Source: JAKAQB01 sp027320105
Lineage (GTDB): Bacteria > Actinomycetota > Acidimicrobiia > Acidimicrobiales > Palsa-688
Assembly (NCBI GenBank): GCA_027320105.1
Contig: DAHVMA010000088.1
Coordinates: 29,285 to 93,284, forward strand
Direction: 5' to 3'
Length of the DNA: 64,000 nucleotides
Shown in pieces: positions 56,310 through 64,000 of this stretch. The notes beneath the pieces were generated by a model. The model was not told the origin of the DNA, searched no databases, and worked only from the letters and a program-made list of their open reading frames with translations. Position numbers and translations under genes: made by a program. Position 1 is the stretch's first letter. Every line of letters starts with the position of its first letter.

Positions 56310-57026
56310 ATGGACACCCTAAGCATCCCCGCTGCGGCCAGGCGGCTGAACACCAGCCCTCCCCGCGTGTACCGGGCGGTGGCGAAGCTGGGCATCCAGC
56401 CAGTTCGCACAACCAAGGGAGCCCGGCTCAAAGCCGCGCACTTGCAGCGCCTCGAGTCGTTTCTCGGCGCCACCCCCTTCGCCACCAACGGCGTGTCTCG
56501 GGAAGGTCTGAGGGTCCTCGCCGCCCTCGACCGGCGGCCTTTCGGTGTCCGGTCGAGGCGGGCCTTGGCAAGAGCCGCCGGCGTCAGCCCCACGACTGTA
56601 CGAAAGGTGCTCGCAGACTTAGTGAAGCGCGGTGCTGTCAAGGTCGACGAGGTGGTGCTCGCAGAGGGGCGGGCCCGGCTTGTCGAGGTGATCTCTCTCG
56701 TCCAGGCCAGCCCATTGTGGGCGTCTGTTTCGTCAGACGCACGGAGAGTCGAGCTTCCCGCCCCGCCACGGAGGGAAGCCAGGATGGTCCCTGTCCGGCT
56801 GCGCCATCATTTCTGGAATGCGTCAGCAGCGAACCTCCGCCTCCCGGAGAACGCTCACTACGTGGCCTTGCGCCTCCTCAACAGCGGCGACCCCGAAGCG
56901 GTCGCCTGGGCGTTACTCCACCTCCCAGCGGATGCCATCTCGTCGGCGGCGGACGTTCGAGGGCTCAGCACATCGGCCCGCCACCTCATCCGGTCCGTTG
57001 CCGCCAACATCAGGGACGACGGTTGA
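56310..57026 (+). CDS. AbiEi-like antitoxin/autorepressor
   Basis: DNA-binding protein of 238 residues. An N-terminal excisionase/MerR-like helix-turn-helix (LSIPAAARRLNTSPPRVYRA) is followed by a winged helix (ALARAAGVSPTTVRKVLADL with KRGAVKVDE). The C-terminal domain (residues about 150-238) has LRHHFWNASAANLRLPENAH, LRLLNSGDPEAVAWALLHLP and DVRGLSTSARHLIRSVAANI. Position directly before, and overlapping, a nucleotidyltransferase toxin gene marks it as the antitoxin, though its N-terminus differs from canonical AbiEi. An inverted repeat upstream suggests autoregulation. Confidence 0.75.
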   Translation: MDTLSIPAAARRLNTSPPRVYRAVAKLGIQPVRTTKGARLKAAHLQRLESFLGATPFATNGVSREGLRVLAALDRRPFGVRSRRALARAAGVSPTTVRKVLADLVKRGAVKVDEVVLAEGRARLVEVISLVQASPLWASVSSDARRVELPAPPRREARMVPVRLRHHFWNASAANLRLPENAHYVALRLLNSGDPEAVAWALLHLPADAISSAADVRGLSTSARHLIRSVAANIRDDG

Positions 57027-57760
57027 AGCGGCGGCGACAGCCCCCCGGAACACCTTCCGGCGGGCGCTTTGCCTCCGAGAATGCGCCGGCTCCGAGCAAC
57101 GTCGGCCTCTGCGGCGACATTCCCCGAGACCTGCTCCCCTACCTCCCCGGAGACACGGCCCGGGCGTGGTCTCTCCTGGCTCCCGTCCTACCGGCGAGCG
57201 CCTACCTAATTGGTGGTACGGCTCTTACAGTGCATCTGAGACACCGGACTAGCAGAGACCTTGATTTCGCTCTCGGGCGACAAGAGGATATAGGGGCGGC
57301 TCGGTCCAGGTTGGAGGCGATTGGAGCTCTCGCCGTTTCCTTCCAAGACGACCGGACATTGAACGCCGTGTTCGACGGCACGAGGATCCAGCTCTTGGAC
57401 GTGTCAGATCAGACTGTCGTCGCTGAACCGTCCGAAGTTGGAGGGCTCCGAATCGCCAGTGTCGAAGACATCGCGGCGATGAAGATAAAAGTCATTGGCG
57501 ATCGGGGTGCGATGCGCGACTACTACGATCTGATGGAGTTGGATCGGCGGAACGTCGTGCTTGTGCCCTCCGCCATCAGGCTCTTCGTCCTCAGATACAA
57601 GCCGCGGAACCCGGAAGTTGCCGTACAGCACCTCGTCCGGGCGTTAGGTTACCTCGCAGACGTCGAGCCCGACCCAGCCCTCCCTGTCTCCGGCCCGGAG
57701 ATCGTCTCTTACTGGGAGAAGCGTCAACCGGAGGTGCTGCTCCCCTTGTCCCGCTGGTGA
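57023..57760 (+). CDS. AbiEii/AbiGii-type nucleotidyltransferase toxin
   Basis: About 245 residues from a TTG overlapping the antitoxin stop. The nucleotidyltransferase core is ASAYLIGGTALTVHLRHRTS followed by RDLDFALG, giving the GG and D-x-D catalytic signature. Later SVEDIAAMKIKVIGDRGAMR and DYYDLMELDRR complete the AbiEii fold. Type IV toxins of this family inhibit growth, in studied cases by adding nucleotides to tRNA, and protect against phage. Codons here are more AT-rich than in neighbours, consistent with transfer. A disordered leader of about 35 residues precedes the core. Confidence 0.82.
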   Translation: MKRRRQPPGTPSGGRFASENAPAPSNVGLCGDIPRDLLPYLPGDTARAWSLLAPVLPASAYLIGGTALTVHLRHRTSRDLDFALGRQEDIGAARSRLEAIGALAVSFQDDRTLNAVFDGTRIQLLDVSDQTVVAEPSEVGGLRIASVEDIAAMKIKVIGDRGAMRDYYDLMELDRRNVVLVPSAIRLFVLRYKPRNPEVAVQHLVRALGYLADVEPDPALPVSGPEIVSYWEKRQPEVLLPLSRW

Positions 57761-57855
57761 CGGCCCGCGAGCGCGCCGGGAGGCCAGCTCCGGACGGGGC
57801 TGTTCTGGGCGGAGGCTGGACCCGGGGTGCGGCAGCGGGCCACCACGGTCTCCGC

Positions 57856-58530
57856 CTAGAAGACGATCGAAGGATCGACGGCGAGAGCGACGATCGCTCC
57901 TGCCGCCAGGAAGGTCCCAAACGGCCAGCGAGTCGACCGGTTGGCGCGCCCGGAGGTGATACGGTAGCGACCAGGGCGAGGCCGGCTCCTGCGAGCAGGG
58001 AGGCGTCGAGAGCGACCAGCCCGCGCCATCCGACGAGCAGCCCGATCAGTCCGCCGAGACGGACGTCGCCGAAGCCAAGACCTCCCGGGTGGGCGGCGTG
58101 GGCCAGCCAGAACAGGGCGCACAGGCCCGCCCCGGAGACGAGGGAGACGAGCAGGTGGGCCCCTCGCCCGGTGGCCGCTGCTGCGCCGAGCTGGCCTGCG
58201 AGGACCAGGCCGAGCGTCGGGTAGAGGATCCGGTTGGGAAGCAGGTGGCGCTCCAGGTCGACCTCTGCGAGGCAGACCAGCCCCGTGGCCCCGGCCAGAG
58301 CGGCCGGCAGGTGCGGCTTCAGGCCGACGTCGGCGACCACCGCCACCCATGTCGCGGCGCAGGTGACCTCGACGAGCAGCGCCCCGACCGCGATTCACTC
58401 CGAGCAGTGCCGGCAGCGGCCTCGCTGCCAGAGCCAGGAGAGGATCGGGACCAGGTCGACCGCCCCGAGGACGGCGTGGCACCCATCGCACTCGGAGCGG
58501 GGCAGGATGCTGCGACCATCCGGCACCCGG
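57856..58530 (-). pseudogene. Disrupted prepilin peptidase (A24 family)
   Basis: Three pieces of one A24 aspartic protease are readable. First, ARVPDGRSILPRSECDGC and VPILSWLWQRGRCRHC with the four zinc cysteines end at an in-frame TGA at 58395-58397. The same frame then resumes with LLVEVTCAATWVAVVADVG, catalytic Asp in CLAEVDLERHLLPNRI and GxGD in GGLGFGDVRLGGLIG. A frameshift near 57955 moves the normal C-terminus FGTFLAAGAIVALAVDPSIV into another frame. The first membrane helix is missing. Without readthrough and frameshifting no active enzyme can be made. No pilin genes are nearby. Confidence 0.75.
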
Positions 58531-59181
58531 GCAGCGACAGCGATCTCGGCGGTGCGATCTGATGCTTGGTCGGTAAAGGGGCGAGGAGTGGAGGAGAGGC
58601 ACGCTGTGAGCGCCTCGCGTGCCTCGGCCTGGGTGGCGTAGCCACTTTCCCATCGGAAGTCGCCACGTTGGCCGAGCACGACGAAGTACCGAGTCTCGAC
58701 GGGGTCCTCGGCCGCCCGGACCTCGACCTTACGGCGCTGCTTCGTCTCTCCCACCTCGGCGGCGGCGATCTGCTCACCGGGGCGTAGGTCGGGGAAGTCG
58801 GCGACGTCGTCGGCACGTCGCCGTAAGTCCCGTGGAGGCGTACGCAAGGCGCTGCTCGGCGTCGAGGGTGATCCGGAGCTCACGCCCGCTGCCCGGCTCG
58901 GCGGCGTAGACAGGTACGTAGTGGCCCGCGTCCCACTTGCGAGGCCCGGTGTCGCCGGCAAGCGCTTCGTGGGCGAACCGGCGCGCCTCGCGGCAGATGC
59001 GCCGCTGCGGCGCCCGCTCGGCGGGCTGGATCAACAGCACCTCCGCCCACGATCCGGTGTAACCGCCGTTGCCGTGCTCGTACCAGTCCCGCTCGGCCAG
59101 CCGGCGGTGGGTGTCCGAAGGGGTGGCGATCGTCTCGGACTTCTCGACGGGCTCGACGTGCTCGATGATCTCAGTGGCTCC
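58531..59181 (-). pseudogene. Frameshifted gene of unknown family
   Basis: One frame reads EIIEHVEPVEKSETIATPSD, then DWYEHGNGGYTGSWAEVLLI and ELRITLDAEQRLAYAS before degenerating into Arg-rich sequence at about 58825. A second frame continues DVADFPDLRPGEQIAAAEVG, RYFVVLGQRGDFRWESGYAT and EAREALTACLSS, and runs straight into the prepilin peptidase remnant. Both halves have natural composition, so they are probably one gene split by an indel near 58820-58830. No start codon is obvious and no family is recognised. Confidence 0.5.
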
Positions 59182-59604
59182 CTGCTCCCTATGAGGGCGG
59201 CGCGAAGCGCCGTGGAGCAACCGACACGGGGCGGGTCCGTGTCGTCGGATGGCGAGACGCGTATGCGTTAGGCGACCGAGCACCGGAGCCCGGGCCTGCA
59301 TTGGCCGAAGCTCGTCGTCAGACCGAAGCCGCGCACGCCATCGTCGAGGCAGCGAGCACGCAAGCTCTGAGCCTCAGGTCGAGAGTTAGCCTCGGCTATT
59401 CACGAAGGCGCTGGTAGCGGGCCTGCGGCGAGATCCCCCAAAGTGCGCGATGCCATCCGGGCGATCCGCTGGGCGGCGAGAAAGCCCTCGGGCCGGACCA
59501 CCGTTGCTCGTGTGCCGTGAGGGCGCCTCGAACCCCAAAGTCTCATGCGACCTGGATGTCCCGGGATGTCTAGGAAATCATAGGGCGGCGGGAACCACGT
59601 GGGG
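59182..59604. other. Stretch without a recognisable gene
   Basis: A minus-strand frame through 59400-59792 includes RATVVRPEGFLAAQRIARMA but has no start or family and mostly overlaps the kinase gene. No repeat or strong promoter stands out. The segment separates the two decayed genes from the vWA-phosphatase-kinase operon. Confidence 0.4.
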
Positions 59605-60963
59605 CTACTGGCGTCTCCGCGTCGGGGTGCTGCCGTAGGCACCGGCGCGTACCTCTGCCGCCGACTGGCCGAAATAGATGAAGGATCCAGGCGTGAGCTT
59701 GATGCTCCTGCCTGGAGGGAGCTCCTGCTGGTTGCCCATGGTCCCCTTGACGTGCCAGGTTGACTGGGACTCGTTGCGAAGGCCGACCACACCCGCGCTC
59801 TCGGGGTGCCGGACGACCTTGCCGATCTTCAGCGAGTAGTCGTAGAGCCGTCCTTCCAGCACGTGGTGGGCGCACACTTCTCCACCGGGTGAGGCGACCA
59901 GCGACGTTCCATTGCCGAACGACAGCACTGGTTGGGGGCGCAAGGGGGTCCGGCACCGCCAGCATGGCGGGCTGCTCCAGGGCTCCGAGGGATCCCAGAA
60001 ACCTTCGGCGTCACCCCCGCAGGAATCGCAGAGGAGGACCGAGTCGTGCAGTTTGGCCAGTGCCTGGCGCCACTGGCTCTCGCGTACCCTTCCCTCCACC
60101 GGGTCGGGCACCCCGGAGGTGAAGGACCTCACGAACAGCTCGCGCAGGAAACGCGGGTAGAGGGGCCACAGGTCGATCACGTTCTGGTGGACCCCGGCAA
60201 CGGGGCGGTTTGAGTCGTCCTCGGGGTCGAAGACGAACACCGGGCGCTCGCCGTAGAGGGAGCGCATCGCCTGGAGGTCTATGAGGCCGTGCTCGTGCTC
60301 GCGGGCACCTTCGAAGGGGTGGTGCACGAAGAACATGATGAAGAGGAGCACGGCGAGGGAGAACAGGTCGGTGCGCGAGCTCGGCAGCGCCTCACCCCGG
60401 ACAACTTCCGGCGCCATGAAGCGCGGCGTGCCCAGGACGCCTCCGAGGGTGCTCCCGTCGATGGCGACGTTGTCGTTGTCGCACACGAGGACCTCGCCGC
60501 TCTCCGGGTCGAAGAACGCGTTGCCCAAGGATATGTCCCTGTAGCAAAGGCCCTGGGCGTGCAGGAGCAGGAAGGACTCCGCGAGCCCCAGACCGACGCT
60601 TGCGAGGGTCCTTGCGGGCGGTTCGACGCGGCGGCGGACGAGCTCGGTCATCGCGACGAAGCGCTCATCCCGGATGGGCATGACGTAACCGAAGCCCTGG
60701 GTCCGGGGCGCTGTGACTATGTCCATGGGCCAGAGGAAGGCTCGGCTCGGCGCCCCGCGCCTCGCGAGCTCTTCGAGAGCGCGCCGCTGCGAGGTGCTTG
60801 CGAGCGCCGCACGATACCATTTCACGGCCACGGTGTCGCTGCCGAGCTCGGCACGGTACACCTCCCCCTGCCCTCCGCCACCGAGCAGCTCCGTGATGCG
60901 GCAGGACAGGCGCGCCCGCTCTGCGAAGAGCACCTGGCCCGCTCGGAGCAACCCGCCGCTCAC
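59605..60963 (-). CDS. TerY-P-type protein kinase with zinc ribbon and C-terminal beta domain
   Basis: Protein of 452 residues from a GTG overlapping the phosphatase stop. Kinase residues: Gly loop LLGGGGQGEVYRAEL (about 26-40), Lys48 in TVAVKWY, catalytic loop CYRDISLGNAFFD (YRD for HRD), DND in VLVCDNDNVAIDG in place of DFG, and GTPRFMAPEVVRGE. The YRD/DND pair characterises this kinase subgroup and should be active. A four-Cys zinc ribbon (CDSCGG...CWRC) and a beta-rich C-terminal domain resembling an FHA fold (LKIGKVVRHPESAGVVGLRN) follow. Last gene of the vWA-PP2C-kinase operon. Confidence 0.83.
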   Translation of the reverse strand: MSGGLLRAGQVLFAERARLSCRITELLGGGGQGEVYRAELGSDTVAVKWYRAALASTSQRRALEELARRGAPSRAFLWPMDIVTAPRTQGFGYVMPIRDERFVAMTELVRRRVEPPARTLASVGLGLAESFLLLHAQGLCYRDISLGNAFFDPESGEVLVCDNDNVAIDGSTLGGVLGTPRFMAPEVVRGEALPSSRTDLFSLAVLLFIMFFVHHPFEGAREHEHGLIDLQAMRSLYGERPVFVFDPEDDSNRPVAGVHQNVIDLWPLYPRFLRELFVRSFTSGVPDPVEGRVRESQWRQALAKLHDSVLLCDSCGGDAEGFWDPSEPWSSPPCWRCRTPLRPQPVLSFGNGTSLVASPGGEVCAHHVLEGRLYDYSLKIGKVVRHPESAGVVGLRNESQSTWHVKGTMGNQQELPPGRSIKLTPGSFIYFGQSAAEVRAGAYGSTPTRRRQ

Positions 60964-61850
60964 CTGGCTGCGGTCTCCTTTCCTGCCGAGGGGGTGGCCC
61001 TTGCGAGCAGGGCGACGGTTATGTCGTCGCCGCTGCCCTGCTCGGTGGTGGAGGCGAGCCATGCTGGCAGGTTCGTTGCCAGCGCCCGATAGCCATGGCT
61101 GCGGAGGGTGTCGAGCATGTCTGTCCCCACCCGCTCGAAGCCCGACGGGTTGCCGTAGGAGTTCGAGTAGCCGTCCGTGGCGAGTACGACGAGCTCTGCC
61201 GCGGCGTCCGCAGGCAGGAGCAGTGTCTTGAAGCGCCGGGGAGCGTCCGGCTGGGAAAGTGACCAGGTCCGGTTGGCCACGAGCTCCGGGTCGCGGGGGA
61301 TCGGGCGGCTCACCTCCCCGGAGGCGCCGGCGAGCAGCACGTCCCCGTCGCCCAGCTGGGCCAGGAGGAGATGGCAGGGTGTCGCTGCAGCCAGGATGAT
61401 CGTCGTGCCGTATGCGACCTCGGGGCTGCGCTCCAGCGCCGCCAGGACTTCGCCGCCTCCGGCGGCACATGCGCAGGCCAACTCGTCGGGGCTGAAGGGA
61501 TGTGCCCGCATGTGAGCGGCGACGCGCTCGTTCCAGCCGGCGGCGACGCTCTCAGGGAGCTCCCGGAGGAAGAGTCTTGCCCCCGTGCCGGCGGCGAGAT
61601 CCGGCGCGGCCTTGGCGAGCAGGCCGAGTGCGGTGTCGACCGCAAGGTGCGCACCCGTGGCCGCCCTGATGCCTCGGGCATGGCCGTGGCCGTCGGCCAC
61701 CGCAGCTCCAATGGTGCTGAGCGTCGCCTCCGAGCCGGCTTCAGGCGGCCACAAGCCAAGCGCGTCCTGGTTGGGCTTACCCTCGCGCCGGTGCTGGGCG
61801 CCCTGGACAGTCGCCCCCAATGCCATCCATCGGGTGCCTTCCTGTCTCAC
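60960..61850 (-). CDS. PP2C-family Ser/Thr phosphatase of the triad
   Basis: About 296 residues from a GTG overlapping the vWA gene stop; an internal ATG nine codons in is an alternative start. PP2C metal-binding elements are present in NQDALGLW, GAAVADGHGHARG, LLAQLGDGDVLLAG, VVLATDGYSNSYGNP and GSGDDITVALL. It should remove phosphate from the kinase and its substrates. The vWA-PP2C-kinase order with four-base overlaps indicates strict co-expression and matches the published TerY-P triad. Confidence 0.87.
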   Translation of the reverse strand: MRQEGTRWMALGATVQGAQHRREGKPNQDALGLWPPEAGSEATLSTIGAAVADGHGHARGIRAATGAHLAVDTALGLLAKAAPDLAAGTGARLFLRELPESVAAGWNERVAAHMRAHPFSPDELACACAAGGGEVLAALERSPEVAYGTTIILAAATPCHLLLAQLGDGDVLLAGASGEVSRPIPRDPELVANRTWSLSQPDAPRRFKTLLLPADAAAELVVLATDGYSNSYGNPSGFERVGTDMLDTLRSHGYRALATNLPAWLASTTEQGSGDDITVALLARATPSAGKETAAR

Positions 61851-62686
61851 CAGATCTCGAGCTCGTCTTCCTGGCTGGCGCGAAGCACGCCGCCGGGGGT
61901 GCCGTTGCCTGGTGCTTCGCCGTAGGCGGCTCTGTGCCCGCTCGTGGCAGCGCGGAGGGCCTCACTGGTGACTCCGGCAAGGCTGGAGCCCCCCGGCAGG
62001 GTGCTCACGGTCCCGCTGCCGGGAGACCGGTCCTGGATGGGCACGTCGACGCCCGGCGGAGCTGCCATGCCGCCCATGGTCGGCGACGAAGCGGAGGCCA
62101 GGCCTATGGTGGAGGCCCACCGGATCTGGCGCACCAGGGCCTCCGGCGCGTTCGCCTCGAGTATGGGCACCGCGGGGTCACCTATGAAGCGGCGGAGCAC
62201 CTCGTGGTCGGCATCTCGCCCTATGGCGATGCCGAGGCGCACGGCCTTGGATCCCCAGGGCTGCGCATCGAGGGCCGCTACGCCGCCGCCGAAGTCGTCG
62301 GTCGGCTGGCCGTCGGAGACGAGCACCATCACCGGAGGCAGAACTCGCTCGGGCATGGCGGGGCTCGCAAGCTCGCTTGCCAGCAGGCCGAGCGCGGCGC
62401 CGAGGTCGGTCACGCCGCCGGCTTCGAGATCTGACCACGTGAAGGTCTCGATCGGCACCGCTTCGGGTGCCGTCCACCCGGCGCCGGTGGCGAAGCGCAG
62501 CACCCTCACGAGGGGCCTGGCATGGGGGTTGCCTGCTGCCACCTCGCGCATGTGGGGCAGGGCCTCACGGGCGGCATTGTTGAGGGCCTGGATCTTGCCG
62601 TCACGAGCCATGGATCCCGAGCAGTCTGCAAGCCAGAAGAAGTAAAGGGGCCGACTCGCCAGCTCTCCGCCAGGGCGCCTGAGCAC
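61847..62686 (-). CDS. TerY-like von Willebrand A domain protein
   Basis: About 279 residues. The metal-ion-dependent adhesion site is complete: FFWLADCSGSMARDGKIQAL (Asp-x-Ser-x-Ser), Thr in GVTDLGAALGLL and Asp in MVLVSDGQPTDDFGGGV. The first about 200 residues are the TerY-type vWA fold; a Gly/Ser/Pro-rich tail ends with an acidic EDELEIW. TerY proteins act in tellurite-resistance-linked stress systems and are proposed to scaffold metal-dependent complexes. Its GTG at 62686 is six bases after a minus-strand TATGCT, so the mRNA is probably leaderless. Confidence 0.87.
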   Translation of the reverse strand: MLRRPGGELASRPLYFFWLADCSGSMARDGKIQALNNAAREALPHMREVAAGNPHARPLVRVLRFATGAGWTAPEAVPIETFTWSDLEAGGVTDLGAALGLLASELASPAMPERVLPPVMVLVSDGQPTDDFGGGVAALDAQPWGSKAVRLGIAIGRDADHEVLRRFIGDPAVPILEANAPEALVRQIRWASTIGLASASSPTMGGMAAPPGVDVPIQDRSPGSGTVSTLPGGSSLAGVTSEALRAATSGHRAAYGEAPGNGTPGGVLRASQEDELEIW

Positions 62687-62698
62687 GCTGCAAGCATA
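62686..62698 (-). promoter_or_regulatory. -10 element of the vWA-PP2C-kinase operon
   Basis: Read on the minus strand, TATGCT at 62698-62693 lies six bases before the GTG start at 62686, the spacing expected for a leaderless transcript. The opposing gene begins at 62701, so this promoter sits inside or against that gene's 5' end. Confidence 0.45.
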
Positions 62699-62700
62699 GT

Positions 62701-63942
62701 GTGGTCCGCTTCTTGATCTCCCGGGGCTACCACATCCCCTCCCCCGTGGGTCTGGGCCACAACCACGACCGCCTGGTCGGCGAGCTCGATGCCTTCGCGT
62801 CCCGCACCGGCCTGACCGTGGTCCGCTTCGCCAAGGGCGAGTTCAAGGAGGACCGGGCCCGTCCCTACCAGGACGCCGCCGCCAGGGCGGTATCCCCCGG
62901 AGTGGTCTTCATCGGCAAGGCACAGGAGAAGATGGCCGCCTGGGCCGGCTACAAGGACCAGGCGTCACCCCTGGGCACTGCGTCCCACCCGCATTTCACC
63001 TTCTCCCGCCAGTCCCGGATCCCCGATTACTGGTACTTCTACCTCCACGATCACGACTGGGGCCCGGCCCTGGTCAAGTGCTGTTGCTATGCCCCCTATC
63101 CCCTCTGGATCGTGGTCAACGGCCATGAATGGCTCAAGACCCAGCTCGGGGCGGCCGGGATCGGCTTCGAGGCTTTGGACAACGGCCTGGCCTCAGTGTC
63201 GGGTCCCTCCCGGGCGGCCCGACTGGCCGCTTCGCTGTCCGCCGGCCATCTGCGGGGGGCCATCGACCGCTGGCTGTCCTGGCTGCCCAGTCCGCTCACC
63301 CCCGCCGATGGCGAGGCTGGCTTCCGCTACGACTTCTCGATCCGACAGCTGGAGGTCTCCGACACCGTGGTCTTCGACGCCCCCCGGCGGGGTCGGGCCT
63401 GGTTCGAGGCGGCCATTCGTGACCACCTCGACCTGGGACGACCCGAGCAGGTCGCCCTGGTGGTCGACCGCAGCGTCCGATCCCGCGGCAAGAACCCGAC
63501 CCCCGGGCGCTTCGCCACCGAGGTCGTCGCCCGAGACATCAATCCCAAGCTTCAGATCCACTACAAGTCCTCCAAGGTAAAGGCCTACCTGAAGGAGGGC
63601 CGAGCCCTTCGGGTGGAAGCGACGGTCAACAACCCGGATGACTTCCACACCCTCAAGACCCTCAACGCCACCAACTGGCGGGCGTTGCGCCGCATCGGCG
63701 CCGGGGTCAACGCCCGCTTCCTGGCCGCCCTGGGGGAGGGACAGGCCGATGTTCCCGACCCCGCCACCCTCGAGTCTGTCGTGATGCCGAGCCTCCATGA
63801 CGGCCAGCGCGCTCCCGGCCTGCGCTTCGGAGACCCCCGGGTCATGGCCCTGTGCCGATCGCGGCTGGTGGGGTCGCTCATGAGAGGGCCCCCATCCAGC
63901 GCTCGGTCGCCACGTAGGAGTTGGCCTCCATCGCGGCGCTGA
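62701..63942 (+). CDS. Unknown protein, probably truncated at both ends
   Basis: Frame of 413 residues from GTG at 62701. Most of it has strong coding character: VGLGHNHDRLVGELDAFASR, WYFYLHDHDWGPALVKCCCY, IVVNGHEWLKTQL, RYDFSIRQLEVSDTVVFD, KLQIHYKSSKVKAYLKEGRA and TLNATNWRALRRIGAGVNAR. I do not recognise the family; it may be an uncharacterised mobile-element protein. It begins abruptly with no ribosome-binding site only 14 bases from the divergent vWA start. The last about 25 residues (after MALCRSRLVGSL) are antisense to another gene, so its own C-terminus appears lost near 63870. Confidence 0.6.
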   Translation: MVRFLISRGYHIPSPVGLGHNHDRLVGELDAFASRTGLTVVRFAKGEFKEDRARPYQDAAARAVSPGVVFIGKAQEKMAAWAGYKDQASPLGTASHPHFTFSRQSRIPDYWYFYLHDHDWGPALVKCCCYAPYPLWIVVNGHEWLKTQLGAAGIGFEALDNGLASVSGPSRAARLAASLSAGHLRGAIDRWLSWLPSPLTPADGEAGFRYDFSIRQLEVSDTVVFDAPRRGRAWFEAAIRDHLDLGRPEQVALVVDRSVRSRGKNPTPGRFATEVVARDINPKLQIHYKSSKVKAYLKEGRALRVEATVNNPDDFHTLKTLNATNWRALRRIGAGVNARFLAALGEGQADVPDPATLESVVMPSLHDGQRAPGLRFGDPRVMALCRSRLVGSLMRGPPSSARSPRRSWPPSRR

Positions 63943-64000
63943 GCGTCTTCATGAACGCAGAGGAGCTCGCGCTGTTCGCCGCAACCTGGTCGACCCACTG
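63878..64000 (-). CDS. C-terminal fragment of an unknown gene, continues beyond window
   Basis: On the minus strand an open frame enters from the window edge and ends ANSASSSAFMKTLSAAMEAN, then SYVATERWMGALS at a TGA (63878-63880). Composition is helical and natural. The stop overlaps an ATG that would start a next gene (MSDPTSRDRHRAM), but that frame soon loses coding character. The downstream gene has therefore probably been cut off by the insertion carrying the preceding plus-strand gene. It somewhat resembles phasin- or polyester-synthase-associated helical proteins, but this is not secure. Confidence 0.5.
   Translation of the reverse strand, partial: QWVDQVAANSASSSAFMKTLSAAMEANSYVATERWMGALS

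Overview
The window is GC-rich, actinobacterial-looking DNA with many GTG and TTG starts and frequent 4-base ATGA/GTGA gene overlaps. The DUF3499-manB-Trm112-sugar isomerase order, secA-prfB-ftsE-ftsX, a group II truncated hemoglobin and NudC point to Actinomycetota. A member of or relative of Acidimicrobiia is my best guess, by inference only; there is no rRNA gene to settle it.

Layout. 0-2 kb: end of a sugar-polymer cluster (GT4 glycosyltransferase, NAD-dependent sugar epimerase). 2.1-6.6 kb: a truncated ABC ATPase, a two-component system and an electron transfer flavoprotein pair (etfB, etfA). 6.6-24 kb: mostly conserved envelope and sugar-nucleotide genes: a giant GT2/membrane protein, DUF5719, ftsH, DUF3499, a CPBP protease, a large membrane protein, manB, Trm112 and a phosphoglucose/phosphomannose isomerase. 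A candidate structured RNA of about 250 nt, an orphan NarL-type regulator and a DUF2079 membrane protein follow. 24-32 kb: housekeeping (secA, prfB, ftsE, ftsX), then a hydrolase, glbO and nudC. 32-36.6 kb: an accessory group with a DUF732 lipoprotein, an FHA/zinc-ribbon protein, a pseudokinase and a secreted lysozyme-like/NlpC-P60 hydrolase.

36.6-44.8 kb: a complete corrinoid methyl-transfer module. A non-pyrrolysine MttB-family methyltransferase lies divergent to an IclR regulator, followed by a corrinoid protein, a methyl-tetrahydrofolate methyltransferase, a 2Fe-2S corrinoid-activating protein, DUF1638 and an MFS transporter. Together they should move methyl groups from a methylated (probably quaternary) amine to tetrahydrofolate. 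45-51.5 kb: decayed DNA (GNAT and CoA-transferase remnants), a TetR regulator, an amino-acid-type permease, a CaiC-like CoA ligase and an enoyl-CoA hydratase, which look like an uptake and beta-oxidation-style operon.

51.9-64 kb: a signalling and defence-like island. It holds an FHA-PrsW intramembrane protease fusion, an FHA-HTH protein and a single-pass membrane protein. An AbiE-type toxin-antitoxin-like pair follows, then a broken prepilin peptidase. A vWA-PP2C-kinase trio matches the described TerY-P triad. The window ends with an unknown gene that seems spliced into older DNA. Kinase, phosphatase, two FHA readers and an intramembrane protease within 11 kb suggest one phosphothreonine signalling route ending at the membrane. 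That is the least-described system here.
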